Shown here: positions 1 through 6,848 of the stretch, in pieces | How positions within the stretch are numbered: position 1 is the stretch's first letter | Layout: each line of letters starts with the position of its first letter | Assembly: GCA_051747425.1 (NCBI GenBank) | Contig: JBNJGD010000006.1 | Coordinates: 83,479 to 147,478, forward strand | Length of the DNA: 64,000 bases | Reading direction: 5' to 3' | Origin: HTCC5015 sp051747425 | GTDB lineage: Bacteria > Pseudomonadota > Gammaproteobacteria > HTCC5015 | Position numbers and translations under genes: made by a program | The notes under the pieces: model-generated | Databases searched by the model: none | Told to the model about the DNA's origin: nothing | Seen by the model: only the letters and a program-made list of their open reading frames with translations

Positions 1-240
1 GAAAAAGCTCAATTTTGTGTCATGAGCACTCTCTTTACAGCGTTTCTTAAGCTCCTCACTCGCTTTTTTTGTAAAAGTAATAGCAATTACACCTTTATGA
101 CTAGATAGATCTGGTGTAATCCCACGGATTTTTTCCTTCATCACCGTGGTTTTCCCGCTACCTGGGCAAGCTGTAATGACAATGCTGTCCTTACAGTCAA
201 TAGCTGACTTCTGCTGCGGTGTTGGATCAAAAGTACTCAT
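1..240 (-). CDS. gajB: UvrD/Rep-type helicase, probable Gabija GajB (5' part only)
   Basis: Only the first 80 codons are inside the window; the gene continues past base 1. The ATG is at 240 on the minus strand. The visible protein has the start of a superfamily 1 helicase: a Q-motif-like stretch with paired glutamines near residues 8-10, a Walker A motif ACPGSGKTT around residues 24-32, and motif Ia (AITFTKKASEEL) near residue 55. It starts 2 bases after the stop of the OLD-family nuclease gene, so the two are co-transcribed. A class 2 OLD nuclease next to a UvrD-like helicase is the definition of the Gabija anti-phage system, where GajB is thought to sense or process DNA ends. Helicase family is clear; the Gabija role rests on the pairing. 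Confidence 0.8.
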   Translation of the reverse strand, partial: MSTFDPTPQQKSAIDCKDSIVITACPGSGKTTVMKEKIRGITPDLSSHKGVIAITFTKKASEELKKRCKESAHDTKLSFF

Positions 241-242
241 TA

Positions 243-1940
243 CTAAAGGTTTTTTATCTCTACTAGCTTATGCAATGGTTTTGCTAATTCACCACTTCTG
301 AGCTTATAGAGATCTCCTGAAACTGATGTAAGCAATTGTCTCATCCTGAGTGCTTTTTTTCCTTGTAGATAGTTGATTGCAGAATCATCGTCAGATTTTC
401 CAACCGCTATTCTTACTTCAGGAGAAAGCTCTTCAGTTAAATCAGTTTCTAAATCAACTTTAGATAAAAATATTCCTTTTTCATTCAAAGAGTCAGAAGC
501 CGCCTGCCACTCTCCGTTATCCACAGTGTCTTTAGCAGAAAATTCAGCACCTAGTCTCTCAAATGGGGATTCCCCTATTAGACTCAAACAACGATTAATT
601 CCTGCATGTTGCCATTCATTTTTACCTGGTACTTTTGAAATATCGTTATCAGTTCTCATCGTCCATGGAATTGCAAGTGCATCGAGTATAGAAATAAATG
701 CCATAAAAGAAATACCGTCGACGGAAAGGATTGATATATTTTCAAAATCAAGATCAATCCCCAAGGCTTTAGATAGTGACTGATAAAAGAGTATTTCAGA
801 TGGCCCCTCGACTAAAAAAACACCGTCAGAAAAAAATGCTTCAGCTGGCAAAATGCTCATTCTGTAACTCATATTTTCCCAACCTGACTCAATAAAAAAT
901 GAGCACCCATCACTAGCAGCAACCGTAGATGAATCTTGGTAAAGTAACCTTATGATAGAGTCAGGGGAGAAATTTACAGTTATCTGTGGAGAGTGGGAGG
1001 AGATAATCGTTTGGCCGGGTAACTCATCAATTAAATAGGTTGCTAATTTTCTTTGCTGATGGGGGTGCAAATGCGCTTCTGGTTCTTCGACCACATAAAA
1101 GATGACTTCATTTTCCAAATCATGTTCTTGTGTACTTTTTGCTTTCCATAAAGCAAGCAATATTTGATTATTCCGCCCATCTCCACCGAGCATCACGTTA
1201 GTGCCATTGGCATTAGCACCAAGTTGTAGTTTTTCTATAAAGTCATTTACCTGAATTGCACCTGTATCAAGTTGCACCTCATAATTAGCATAGTGGTGAG
1301 CTAACATTTTCAATTCGTCATTAACATTATTCGTTGCTTTGTCCACATAAACTAATTGAGAAACTTTGTCATTTAGGCTTTCTAAGTCACTGCTTATTTC
1401 ACTGAGCAAATCATCATCTTCTTGCCTCTGGTCGTCAGAGAGTGACTCTTGCGCAATCTTTAACAGCTGCCGTTTCTCTTTGCGAATAAACCTTTCTAAA
1501 TCACGTTTAGACTCAATATACTTCAAATGGACATATTTTAGATAAAAGCGGCTACTGACTTCTTCTAGGTTGTCAACGGAAGGGCCAACAAATAGCTTAT
1601 AACTTAGGCTACCGCGTTCTGCTGTATATCGTAAAAAGGTTTCATTATCTTCACTAACGCTTCCCTTAAGAACCGAAATAACAGCATCTTCGGTTACATC
1701 TGAAAACTTAACGGTAATCAATATTTCATCGCTAACACCGGCCGGACCAACATAAAAATCAAGCGCATTTGGCTCAATATCTGCTTCAGATAAGCTTTTG
1801 TCTAACAACATTCTTAACGCATGGAGCAAGTTACTTTTGCCCACATCGTTAGCGCCAATAATTAAAGTGTTCTTATTAAAGTTAATATTCGAGTCGAGAA
1901 AATTTCTGAATCCTTTTAAATGCACTTTACTTATTTTCAA
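243..1940 (-). CDS. gajA: OLD-family ATP-dependent nuclease, probable Gabija GajA
   Basis: 565 residues, close to usual GajA length. The N-terminal ABC-type ATPase has Walker A GANDVGKS at residues 29-36, a signature-like GGDGRNNQ near 250, Walker B (VVEEPEAHLHP) near 280 and a switch histidine in ISSHSPQ. A TOPRIM nuclease domain follows: the glutamate in VEGPSE, a DG pair in SVDGIS and a DND in MRTDND, with a candidate catalytic lysine in QGKKALRM near the end. In Gabija this protein nicks or cleaves DNA when phage replication depletes nucleotides. The start codon is TTG at 1940 behind the good ribosome site AGGAGATAG. The region is much AT-richer than the genes after 3745, which suggests transfer. 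A solitary class 1 OLD nuclease is the alternative, but the adjacent helicase argues for Gabija. Confidence 0.85.
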   Translation of the reverse strand: MKISKVHLKGFRNFLDSNINFNKNTLIIGANDVGKSNLLHALRMLLDKSLSEADIEPNALDFYVGPAGVSDEILITVKFSDVTEDAVISVLKGSVSEDNETFLRYTAERGSLSYKLFVGPSVDNLEEVSSRFYLKYVHLKYIESKRDLERFIRKEKRQLLKIAQESLSDDQRQEDDDLLSEISSDLESLNDKVSQLVYVDKATNNVNDELKMLAHHYANYEVQLDTGAIQVNDFIEKLQLGANANGTNVMLGGDGRNNQILLALWKAKSTQEHDLENEVIFYVVEEPEAHLHPHQQRKLATYLIDELPGQTIISSHSPQITVNFSPDSIIRLLYQDSSTVAASDGCSFFIESGWENMSYRMSILPAEAFFSDGVFLVEGPSEILFYQSLSKALGIDLDFENISILSVDGISFMAFISILDALAIPWTMRTDNDISKVPGKNEWQHAGINRCLSLIGESPFERLGAEFSAKDTVDNGEWQAASDSLNEKGIFLSKVDLETDLTEELSPEVRIAVGKSDDDSAINYLQGKKALRMRQLLTSVSGDLYKLRSGELAKPLHKLVEIKNL

Positions 1941-2023
1941 TTCTATCTCCTATAGACACTAACGGAATCAACCTAATTCGCAAATTGGAATGCATTGCTG
2001 AGACCTTGGAAATGAAATTTAAT

Positions 2024-2089
2024 GCATACAACACACGCGCCCTTGGAATCGACCCAAAGGCGCAATGGGAAAGACGCCGCTGTGCATGC
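2024..2089 (-). repeat. attC-like palindrome (putative cassette recombination site)
   Basis: About 66 bases between the stop of the 171-residue gene and the OLD nuclease gene. The ends are near-inverse: gcatacaac at 2024-2032 against tgtgcatgc at 2081-2089. Inside is a second imperfect inverted pair, gcgcccttgg against cccaaaggcgc. Read on the minus strand the site ends in GTTGTAT, one mismatch from the attC core GTTRRRY. Size and layout fit an integron attC site, but the match is weaker than for the site at 2626-2710. Confidence 0.4.
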
Positions 2090-2094
2090 ATTGA

Positions 2095-2610
2095 TTATTT
2101 TTCTCTGTCACGATGCTCTGCCTCCGCAACCATACGGGCGAACTCAGCCTGAACGAATGCTTCGCTAACGCCGTACTGCTCCCAAAGTGGAAGATACAGG
2201 CGTGTGAGAATCTCATCTGCTTTCGTGAATTCTGACAGTATAGACTGAAGCTCTTTTACCATTCCTCTGCGGCCCACTTCAGATATAAAGTCTTCTGCAC
2301 GCTCTCTAAAATAGCGATGCACGAGCATATTCCTGAGCTCGAGTGCTTCCTCTAGGAAGTTTGCATCATCATCCGACAATTCTAGGTTCGATTTGGCGGC
2401 CTTAAGGAGTTGCCCAAAAGTCCTCCGGCCAAGTGACTCATACAGACTCTCAAAGAGCTCTTGAGAAATGAAGTTTACCTCTGGCAACCGAAGTGCCACC
2501 GCTAAATTTAATGCGGCCTCTTCAAGAACTTGAGCGTAATACGCCGCCAAGCCAAAAAATGCGAATGGCTCTTTGTCGCAACAATTTTCGAACTCAGGTA
2601 TCTCTGGCAC
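2095..2610 (-). CDS. Small HEPN-like orphan protein in a cassette-like unit
   Basis: 171 residues starting at a GTG (2610) with an AGG about 10 bases upstream. The protein is helical and acidic. It contains LRNMLVHRYF, giving R93 and H98 in an R-x4-H arrangement, the hallmark of HEPN-type RNases and of nucleotide-binding HEPN proteins found in toxin and abortive-infection systems. I do not recognise a named family. The gene fills almost the whole space between two attC-like palindromes, has no visible promoter of its own, and points the same way as the neighbouring orphan and the Gabija pair. A defence or toxin role is plausible but is inference from one short motif and the location. Confidence 0.6.
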   Translation of the reverse strand: MPEIPEFENCCDKEPFAFFGLAAYYAQVLEEAALNLAVALRLPEVNFISQELFESLYESLGRRTFGQLLKAAKSNLELSDDDANFLEEALELRNMLVHRYFRERAEDFISEVGRRGMVKELQSILSEFTKADEILTRLYLPLWEQYGVSEAFVQAEFARMVAEAEHRDREK

Positions 2611-2625
2611 TAAACCTACCTTGGA

Positions 2626-2710
2626 ACATAACGCCGCTCAGCACGCGCGGCTACGGAATGTAGGCGAAGCCGCAATGTAGTAGACGTCGCCGTGCCTGGC
2701 CTTGTTATAC
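2626..2710 (-). repeat. attC-like palindrome between two orphan genes
   Basis: 85 bases with nested inverted repeats. Outer arms are ataac (2628-2632) and gttat (2704-2708), next gcacg (2641-2645) and cgtgc (2691-2695), then an inner stem gcggct (2647-2652) and agccgc (2668-2673). Read on the minus strand it begins GTATAAC and ends GTTATGT, each one mismatch from the attC R'' and R' cores. The stop codon of the upstream gene lies inside the first core, as is common in gene cassettes. Confidence 0.55.
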
Positions 2711-3244
2711 ATTTTTTGAGACGTGCTCCCAAACCGCCGAGCGCCACTCACTCAAATAAGGCAAGCAGTTGACTAACAATAAGTCATTTTCTCCACAGAA
2801 GTCGGCAAGCAGCTCTGATAATGGGTAATCGGCCGAATCCCTCCTATGAAGAATGGTGTCTACTGTTTTTTGTGATTTTTCCTGAAGTTCCAAAAGCCAA
2901 GAATGCCACTCAGGTTCATGCTTCCAGTAGTTGGCCGCCGAGTGGACTAATTTTGCTACCGGGACCCCATTTGTGCTTTTGGGCCCTAATTCTCTAGCAA
3001 GGCCAGGGTCAATTTTCACGTCACGTAGAATGTCGAACAGGTATCTCTGCATTGCACAGAAGCCCACACCGATTAGGTATTCTCCTTTGTCACACAAACA
3101 GTCTATGTCCCACACATCAGACTGTTTTATTCGTGCGTTTGTTCTAGCCAAGGAGACATCAATGGAACTCAACAGCTCTTCGAGGTAAGAAAATTCTGCA
3201 TCCGCAAATTTCATTTGCTCGCCATCACTAAGCACAAAGAACAC
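2705..3244 (-). CDS. Orphan protein of unknown function in a cassette-like unit
   Basis: 179 residues from a GTG start at 3244, preceded by a strong GAGGAG ribosome site. I recognise no domain. The sequence has several tryptophans and a conserved-looking AANYWKHEPEWHSW segment near residues 104-117, with four cysteines spread along the chain and no signal peptide or membrane segment. The stop codon is inside the attC-like site that separates it from the HEPN-like gene, and a further GTTATAC-like core lies just upstream at 3262-3268. One gene per palindrome-bounded unit, in the same orientation as its neighbour, is the typical layout of integron gene cassettes. Confidence 0.6.
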   Translation of the reverse strand: MFFVLSDGEQMKFADAEFSYLEELLSSIDVSLARTNARIKQSDVWDIDCLCDKGEYLIGVGFCAMQRYLFDILRDVKIDPGLARELGPKSTNGVPVAKLVHSAANYWKHEPEWHSWLLELQEKSQKTVDTILHRRDSADYPLSELLADFCGENDLLLVNCLPYLSEWRSAVWEHVSKNV

Positions 3245-3391
3245 TGCGGACTCCTCAGAATGTATAACAGCTAAATCAGCGGCCCCTGGCCGTATATGTC
3301 AATACCGCATATTTCCTAAACACGGCTCGTTTTATTGGAGAAACGCTTAATAAAATCAGTGGGTTATCTTTTTCATCATTTTTTCTCTTCT

Positions 3392-3420
3392 GAAATATGG
3401 GGCGTGAGGCCGCATATTTC
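3392..3420. repeat. Inverted repeat GAAATATG / CATATTTC
   Basis: gaaatatg at 3392-3399 is the exact inverse of catatttc at 3413-3420, with 13 bases between. The right arm is part of an 11-base sequence also present at 3305-3315. No gene is adjacent on either side, so an operator role has no obvious target. Confidence 0.5.
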
Positions 3421-3554
3421 GGCGTGGCACTTTTTGCCTATTCGTTTGATTTTATTTCGTTTCGTGGGAGGTGTTCGGTGTTTTGGACACTTCCCTGCGT
3501 TTTCGTTTTGGTTAAGTTATCACAGGTTTTGTGAGGGTGGCTATGGTTTGGGGG

Positions 3555-3638
3555 GATTCCGGGATGACGGGGGCTGGGTTGGGGTGGCTTCGCTTTGGAG
3601 ATTCCGGATAAGCGCTTTGCGCTTTCTGGGATGACGGG
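3555..3638. repeat. REP-like palindromic element
   Basis: Two copies of an attccgg...gggatgacgg motif (3555-3570 and 3601-3637). The second encloses a perfect hairpin aagcgc-ttt-gcgctt (3610-3624). This resembles dispersed extragenic palindromes common in proteobacteria. Copies elsewhere in the genome cannot be checked here. Confidence 0.45.
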
Positions 3639-3702
3639 CACCCTCTCCCCCTGGTTCCTCTTTCCTTGTTCCCTCTCTCCCTTTGCTCCCCCTCTCCCCT
3701 AG

Positions 3703-3727
3703 CCCCTCTCCCGCGAGGGGAGAGGGG
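3703..3727. terminator. GC-rich hairpin after hisD
   Basis: A 10-base stem, cccctctccc (3703-3712) against gggagagggg (3718-3727), with a 5-base loop, 17 bases beyond the hisD stop. There is no clear T-run on the minus strand, so it may be a dispersed palindrome that acts as an RNA 3' end rather than a classical intrinsic terminator. Confidence 0.4.
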
Positions 3728-3744
3728 GATTATTGAAGGGGGGG

Positions 3745-5055
3745 TTATTTTTTGATGCGGTACTCGGCGGAGCGGGCGTGGGCTTCGAGGCCTTCGCCGC
3801 GGGCGAGGGTGGAGGCGGTTTTGCCGAGCTCGAAGGCGCCTTCGGGGGAGCAGCCAATGAGGGAGCTGCGCTTTTGGAAGTCGTACACGCCCAGGGGCGA
3901 GGCGAAGCGCGCGGTGCCCGAGGTGGGCAGTACATGGTTGGGACCGGCGCAGTAGTCACCCAGGGCCTCGGAGGTGTGGCGGCCCAGGAAGATGGCGCCG
4001 GCGTGGCGGACTTCGCGGGCCCAGACTTCCGGCTCTTCCACCGACAGTTCCAGGTGCTCGGGGGCGATGCGGTTGACCACTTCGATGGCTTGCTGGAGGT
4101 CGTCGACTTTGATCAGGGCGCCGCGGGACTCCAGCGACTGGCGGGCGATGGGCTCGCGCTGCAGGTCGGGCAGCAGGCGCTCGATGCTCGCTTCCACTTG
4201 GCTCAGGAAGTCGGCGTCGGGGCTGATGAGAATGGCCTGGGCATCCTCGTCGTGCTCGGCTTGTGAGAACAGGTCCATGGCGATCCAGTCGGGATCGGTT
4301 TTGCCGTCGCAGACGATCAGGATTTCCGAGGGGCCGGCGATCATGTCGATGCCCACCTTGCCGAAGACCTGGCGCTTGGCGGTGGCCACAAAGATGTTGC
4401 CGGGGCCGGTAATCTTGTCCACGGCGGGGACGCTTTCCGTGCCGTAGGCCAGTGCCGCCACGGCCTGGGCGCCGCCCACGGTAAACACGCGGTCGACGCC
4501 GGCGATGGCGGCGGCCGCCAGCACCATGTCATTGCGCTCGCCCCTGGGCGTGGGGACCATCATGATCAACTCCCCTACCCCGGCCACCTTGGCCGGCACG
4601 GCGTTCATCAACACCGAGGAGGGATAGCTGGCCTTGCCGCCGGGCACATAGAGGCCGGCGCGGTCCAGCGGGGCGATCTGCTGGCCCAGCAGCGAGCCGT
4701 GCTCGTCGGTGAACTGCCAGGAGACCAGCTTTTGTTGTTCGGCGTAGCGGCGAATGCGGTCGGCGGCCACTTCCAGGCCGCGCTTTTGTTCGGGGTCGAT
4801 GCGCGTCAGGGCCTCGGCCAGGTCGGCCTGGGTGAGTTCCAGTTCCGACATCGCCGATACGCTCAGGCCGTCGAACTTTTCCGTGTAGTCGATCACCGCC
4901 GCGTCGCCGCGGTGGCGGACATCGTTGATGATGTCGTTGACCGCGGTGAGCACGGCGTTGTCGGACACCGACTCCCAGTCCAGCAACTGGCTCAGCTGGC
5001 TCTGGAAGTCGGGGCTGTTGGCGTCGAGTCGGCGCATGGCAGTGGCTTTGTTCAC
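3745..5055 (-). CDS. hisD: Histidinol dehydrogenase
   Basis: 436 residues, full length. Catalyses the last two steps of histidine synthesis, oxidising L-histidinol to L-histidine with two NAD, in the cytoplasm as a zinc-dependent dimer. The sequence carries the family landmarks: the LYVPGGKASYPSS segment, the KITGPGNIFVATAKR NAD-site region, AGPSEILI, the catalytic EH pair in RIAPEHLEL, and AGPNHVLPTSGTAR. The ATG at 5055 overlaps the stop of the DAHP synthase gene by 4 bases, so translation is probably coupled. In most gammaproteobacteria hisD directly follows hisG and precedes hisC; here aroG is inserted upstream and no hisC follows. Confidence 0.97.
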   Translation of the reverse strand: MNKATAMRRLDANSPDFQSQLSQLLDWESVSDNAVLTAVNDIINDVRHRGDAAVIDYTEKFDGLSVSAMSELELTQADLAEALTRIDPEQKRGLEVAADRIRRYAEQQKLVSWQFTDEHGSLLGQQIAPLDRAGLYVPGGKASYPSSVLMNAVPAKVAGVGELIMMVPTPRGERNDMVLAAAAIAGVDRVFTVGGAQAVAALAYGTESVPAVDKITGPGNIFVATAKRQVFGKVGIDMIAGPSEILIVCDGKTDPDWIAMDLFSQAEHDEDAQAILISPDADFLSQVEASIERLLPDLQREPIARQSLESRGALIKVDDLQQAIEVVNRIAPEHLELSVEEPEVWAREVRHAGAIFLGRHTSEALGDYCAGPNHVLPTSGTARFASPLGVYDFQKRSSLIGCSPEGAFELGKTASTLARGEGLEAHARSAEYRIKK

Positions 5056-6107
5056 ACTTCGCGGCGCTGGCGAACGGCCTTGGCCAGATCGCGCAGCAGG
5101 TCTTCGGTCTCGGGCCAGCCGATGCAGGCATCGGTGATGCTCTGGCCGTAGGTCTCGGCAACGCCGTCGACGACTTTCTGGTTGCCGGCCACCAGGTGGC
5201 TCTCGACCATCACGCCGAAGATGCGCTTGTCGCCCTTGCTCACCTGGTTGGCGATGTCCTTGGCCACATCAATCTGCCGCTCGTGGATCTTGCGGCTGTT
5301 GGCGTGGCTGGTGTCGATCATCAGCTTCTGGCGCAGGCCGGACTTGGCCAGCATCTCGCTGGCGTCGTCGACACTGGCGGCGTCGTAGTTGGGCTGTTTG
5401 CCGCCGCGCAGGATCACATGGCAGTCCTCGTTACCGGCGGTGGTGAAGATGGCCGAGTGGCCCTCTTTGGTCACCGAGATAAAGTGGTGCGGGCGCTCGG
5501 CGGCGCCAATGGCGTCGACCGCCACCTGCAGGCCGCCGTCGGTGCCGTTTTTGAAACCCACCGGGCAGGACAGGCCGGAGGACAGCTCGCGGTGGCACTG
5601 GCTCTCAGTGGTGCGAGCGCCGATGGCGCCCCAGGAAATCAGGTCGGACACATACTGGGGCGTGATCAGGTCGAGGTACTCGGTGCCCGCGGGCAGACCC
5701 AGACCGTTGATGTCCAGCAGTACCTTGCGCGCCAAGCGCAGGCCCTTGTTGATCTCGAAGCTGCCGTCCAGGTTGGGGTCGTTGATCAGACCCTTCCAGC
5801 CCACGGTGGTGCGGGGCTTTTCAAAGTAGACGCGCATGACGATCAGCAGGTCGTCCTTGAGCTCGTCGCTCAGGGCCTTGAGCTTGTTGGCGTACTCCAG
5901 CGCCGCCTTGGGGTCGTGAATGGAGCAGGGCCCCACCAACACCATCATGCGGTCGTCCTCGTCGTTGAGGATGTTGTGGATGCCCTGGCGCGCACCGGCC
6001 ACTATATCGGCGGCGGTGTCGGTAATGGGCAGCTCCTTCAGCACCTCGCTGGGCTTGCTAACTTCGGTGGTTTTCACAATTCTCAGATCGTCAGTGTTGG
6101 TTGTCAT
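5052..6107 (-). CDS. 3-deoxy-7-phosphoheptulonate (DAHP) synthase, AroG/F/H class
   Basis: 351 residues. Condenses phosphoenolpyruvate with erythrose 4-phosphate to start the shikimate pathway. It has the class I alpha landmarks: LVGPCSIHDPKAALEYA, MRVYFEKPRTTVGWKG, GARTTESQ for substrate contacts, and DTSHANS for metal binding. The ATG at 6107 is preferred because MTTNTDDLRI aligns with the start of E. coli AroG (MNYQNDDLRI); a GTG at 6119 overlapping the hisG stop is the alternative. Which amino acid feeds back on it cannot be read from sequence alone. Its position between hisG and hisD, with a 4-base overlap into hisD, is unusual and couples aromatic and histidine synthesis on one transcript. 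Confidence 0.95.
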   Translation of the reverse strand: MTTNTDDLRIVKTTEVSKPSEVLKELPITDTAADIVAGARQGIHNILNDEDDRMMVLVGPCSIHDPKAALEYANKLKALSDELKDDLLIVMRVYFEKPRTTVGWKGLINDPNLDGSFEINKGLRLARKVLLDINGLGLPAGTEYLDLITPQYVSDLISWGAIGARTTESQCHRELSSGLSCPVGFKNGTDGGLQVAVDAIGAAERPHHFISVTKEGHSAIFTTAGNEDCHVILRGGKQPNYDAASVDDASEMLAKSGLRQKLMIDTSHANSRKIHERQIDVAKDIANQVSKGDKRIFGVMVESHLVAGNQKVVDGVAETYGQSITDACIGWPETEDLLRDLAKAVRQRREV

Positions 6108-6115
6108 AGTGCGTC

Positions 6116-6754
6116 TCACTCAATCGCCTGGCTCAGTTCGTCGATAAACGGCTGAACCATTGTGTATTTTGTTTTCATGGCGGCCTTGTTGACCACCAGT
6201 CTCGAGGAAATATCCAGAATGTGCTCCAGCGGCACCAGGCCGTTGGCCTTCAGGGTATTTCCGGTGTCGACCAGGTCGACAATGTAGTCGGCCAGGCCGA
6301 CGATGGGCGCCAATTCCATGGAGCCGTAGAGCTTGATGATCTCCACCTGCTGGCCCCGGCTGGCGTAAAAATCGCGCGCCAGTTTGACATACTTTGTCGC
6401 CACCCGGAGGCGGCCGCCAGCGGGGCGTTCCTCGGGCTTGCCCGCCGTCATCAGGCGGCAGCGCGAGATGTTCAGATCCAGCGGCTCGTAGAGCCCCTCG
6501 CCGCCGTGCTCCATCAGGGAGTCCTTGCCCACCACGCCGACATCGGCGGCGCCGTACTGCACATAGGTGGGCACATCGGTGGCGCGCAGAATCACGGCCT
6601 TGATGTGGGGCTGGTTGGTGTCCAGGATCAGCTTGCGCGTGGAATCCGGGTCGTCGACCAGCTCGATGCCCATTTTGGCCAGCAGCGGCAGGGTCTCCTT
6701 GAGGATGCGCCCCTTGGCCAGTGCGATGGTCAGTTGTTGCGTCTCTTGGCTCAT
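6116..6754 (-). CDS. hisG: ATP phosphoribosyltransferase, short form
   Basis: 212 residues. Catalyses the first committed step of histidine synthesis, joining ATP to PRPP. It is the short HisG type, which lacks the C-terminal allosteric domain and needs HisZ as regulatory partner; a hisZ gene is present at 41745-42926. Landmarks are IALAKGRILKETLPLL at the N-terminus and the PRPP loop DLVDTGNTLKANGL. The start is the ATG at 6754. It is 8 bases from the aroG ATG and heads the hisG-aroG-hisD run. A weak promoter candidate lies at 6772-6799 on the minus strand. Confidence 0.97.
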   Translation of the reverse strand: MSQETQQLTIALAKGRILKETLPLLAKMGIELVDDPDSTRKLILDTNQPHIKAVILRATDVPTYVQYGAADVGVVGKDSLMEHGGEGLYEPLDLNISRCRLMTAGKPEERPAGGRLRVATKYVKLARDFYASRGQQVEIIKLYGSMELAPIVGLADYIVDLVDTGNTLKANGLVPLEHILDISSRLVVNKAAMKTKYTMVQPFIDELSQAIE

Positions 6755-6771
6755 CTTTTACTCATAACCTT

Positions 6772-6799
6772 AAACTATCATTGAATGCGTTTTTATCAA
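6772..6799 (-). promoter_or_regulatory. Possible promoter for hisG-aroG-hisD
   Basis: On the minus strand TTGATA (6794-6799) is followed 16 bases later by TAGTTT (6772-6777), about 18 bases before the hisG ATG. The -10 match is poor, so this is only a candidate in the 94-base gap between murA and hisG. Confidence 0.25.
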
Positions 6800-6848
6800 C
6801 ACGGCATTCCAATGGCTTTCATACGCTGCGCCTATCAAGCGCCCGGTT

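Larger units (their letters stand above)
3245..3744. other. 500-base gene-free junction with repeats
   Basis: No convincing gene on either strand. It holds the possible remnant of a cassette site (GTATAAC at 3262-3268), an 11-base direct repeat ccgcatatttc at 3305-3315 and 3410-3420, an inverted repeat at 3392-3420, a dispersed-repeat-like palindrome at 3555-3638, a long pyrimidine-rich run at about 3640-3700 and a hairpin at 3703-3727. Composition changes here from the AT-rich island to the GC-rich chromosome, so this looks like the island boundary. Confidence 0.6.

Noticed and set aside
3335..3959. Short open frames across the hisD downstream junction
   Set aside because: Arginine/phenylalanine or proline/serine-rich reading of repeats and of the hisD complement, with no ribosome site or family match.
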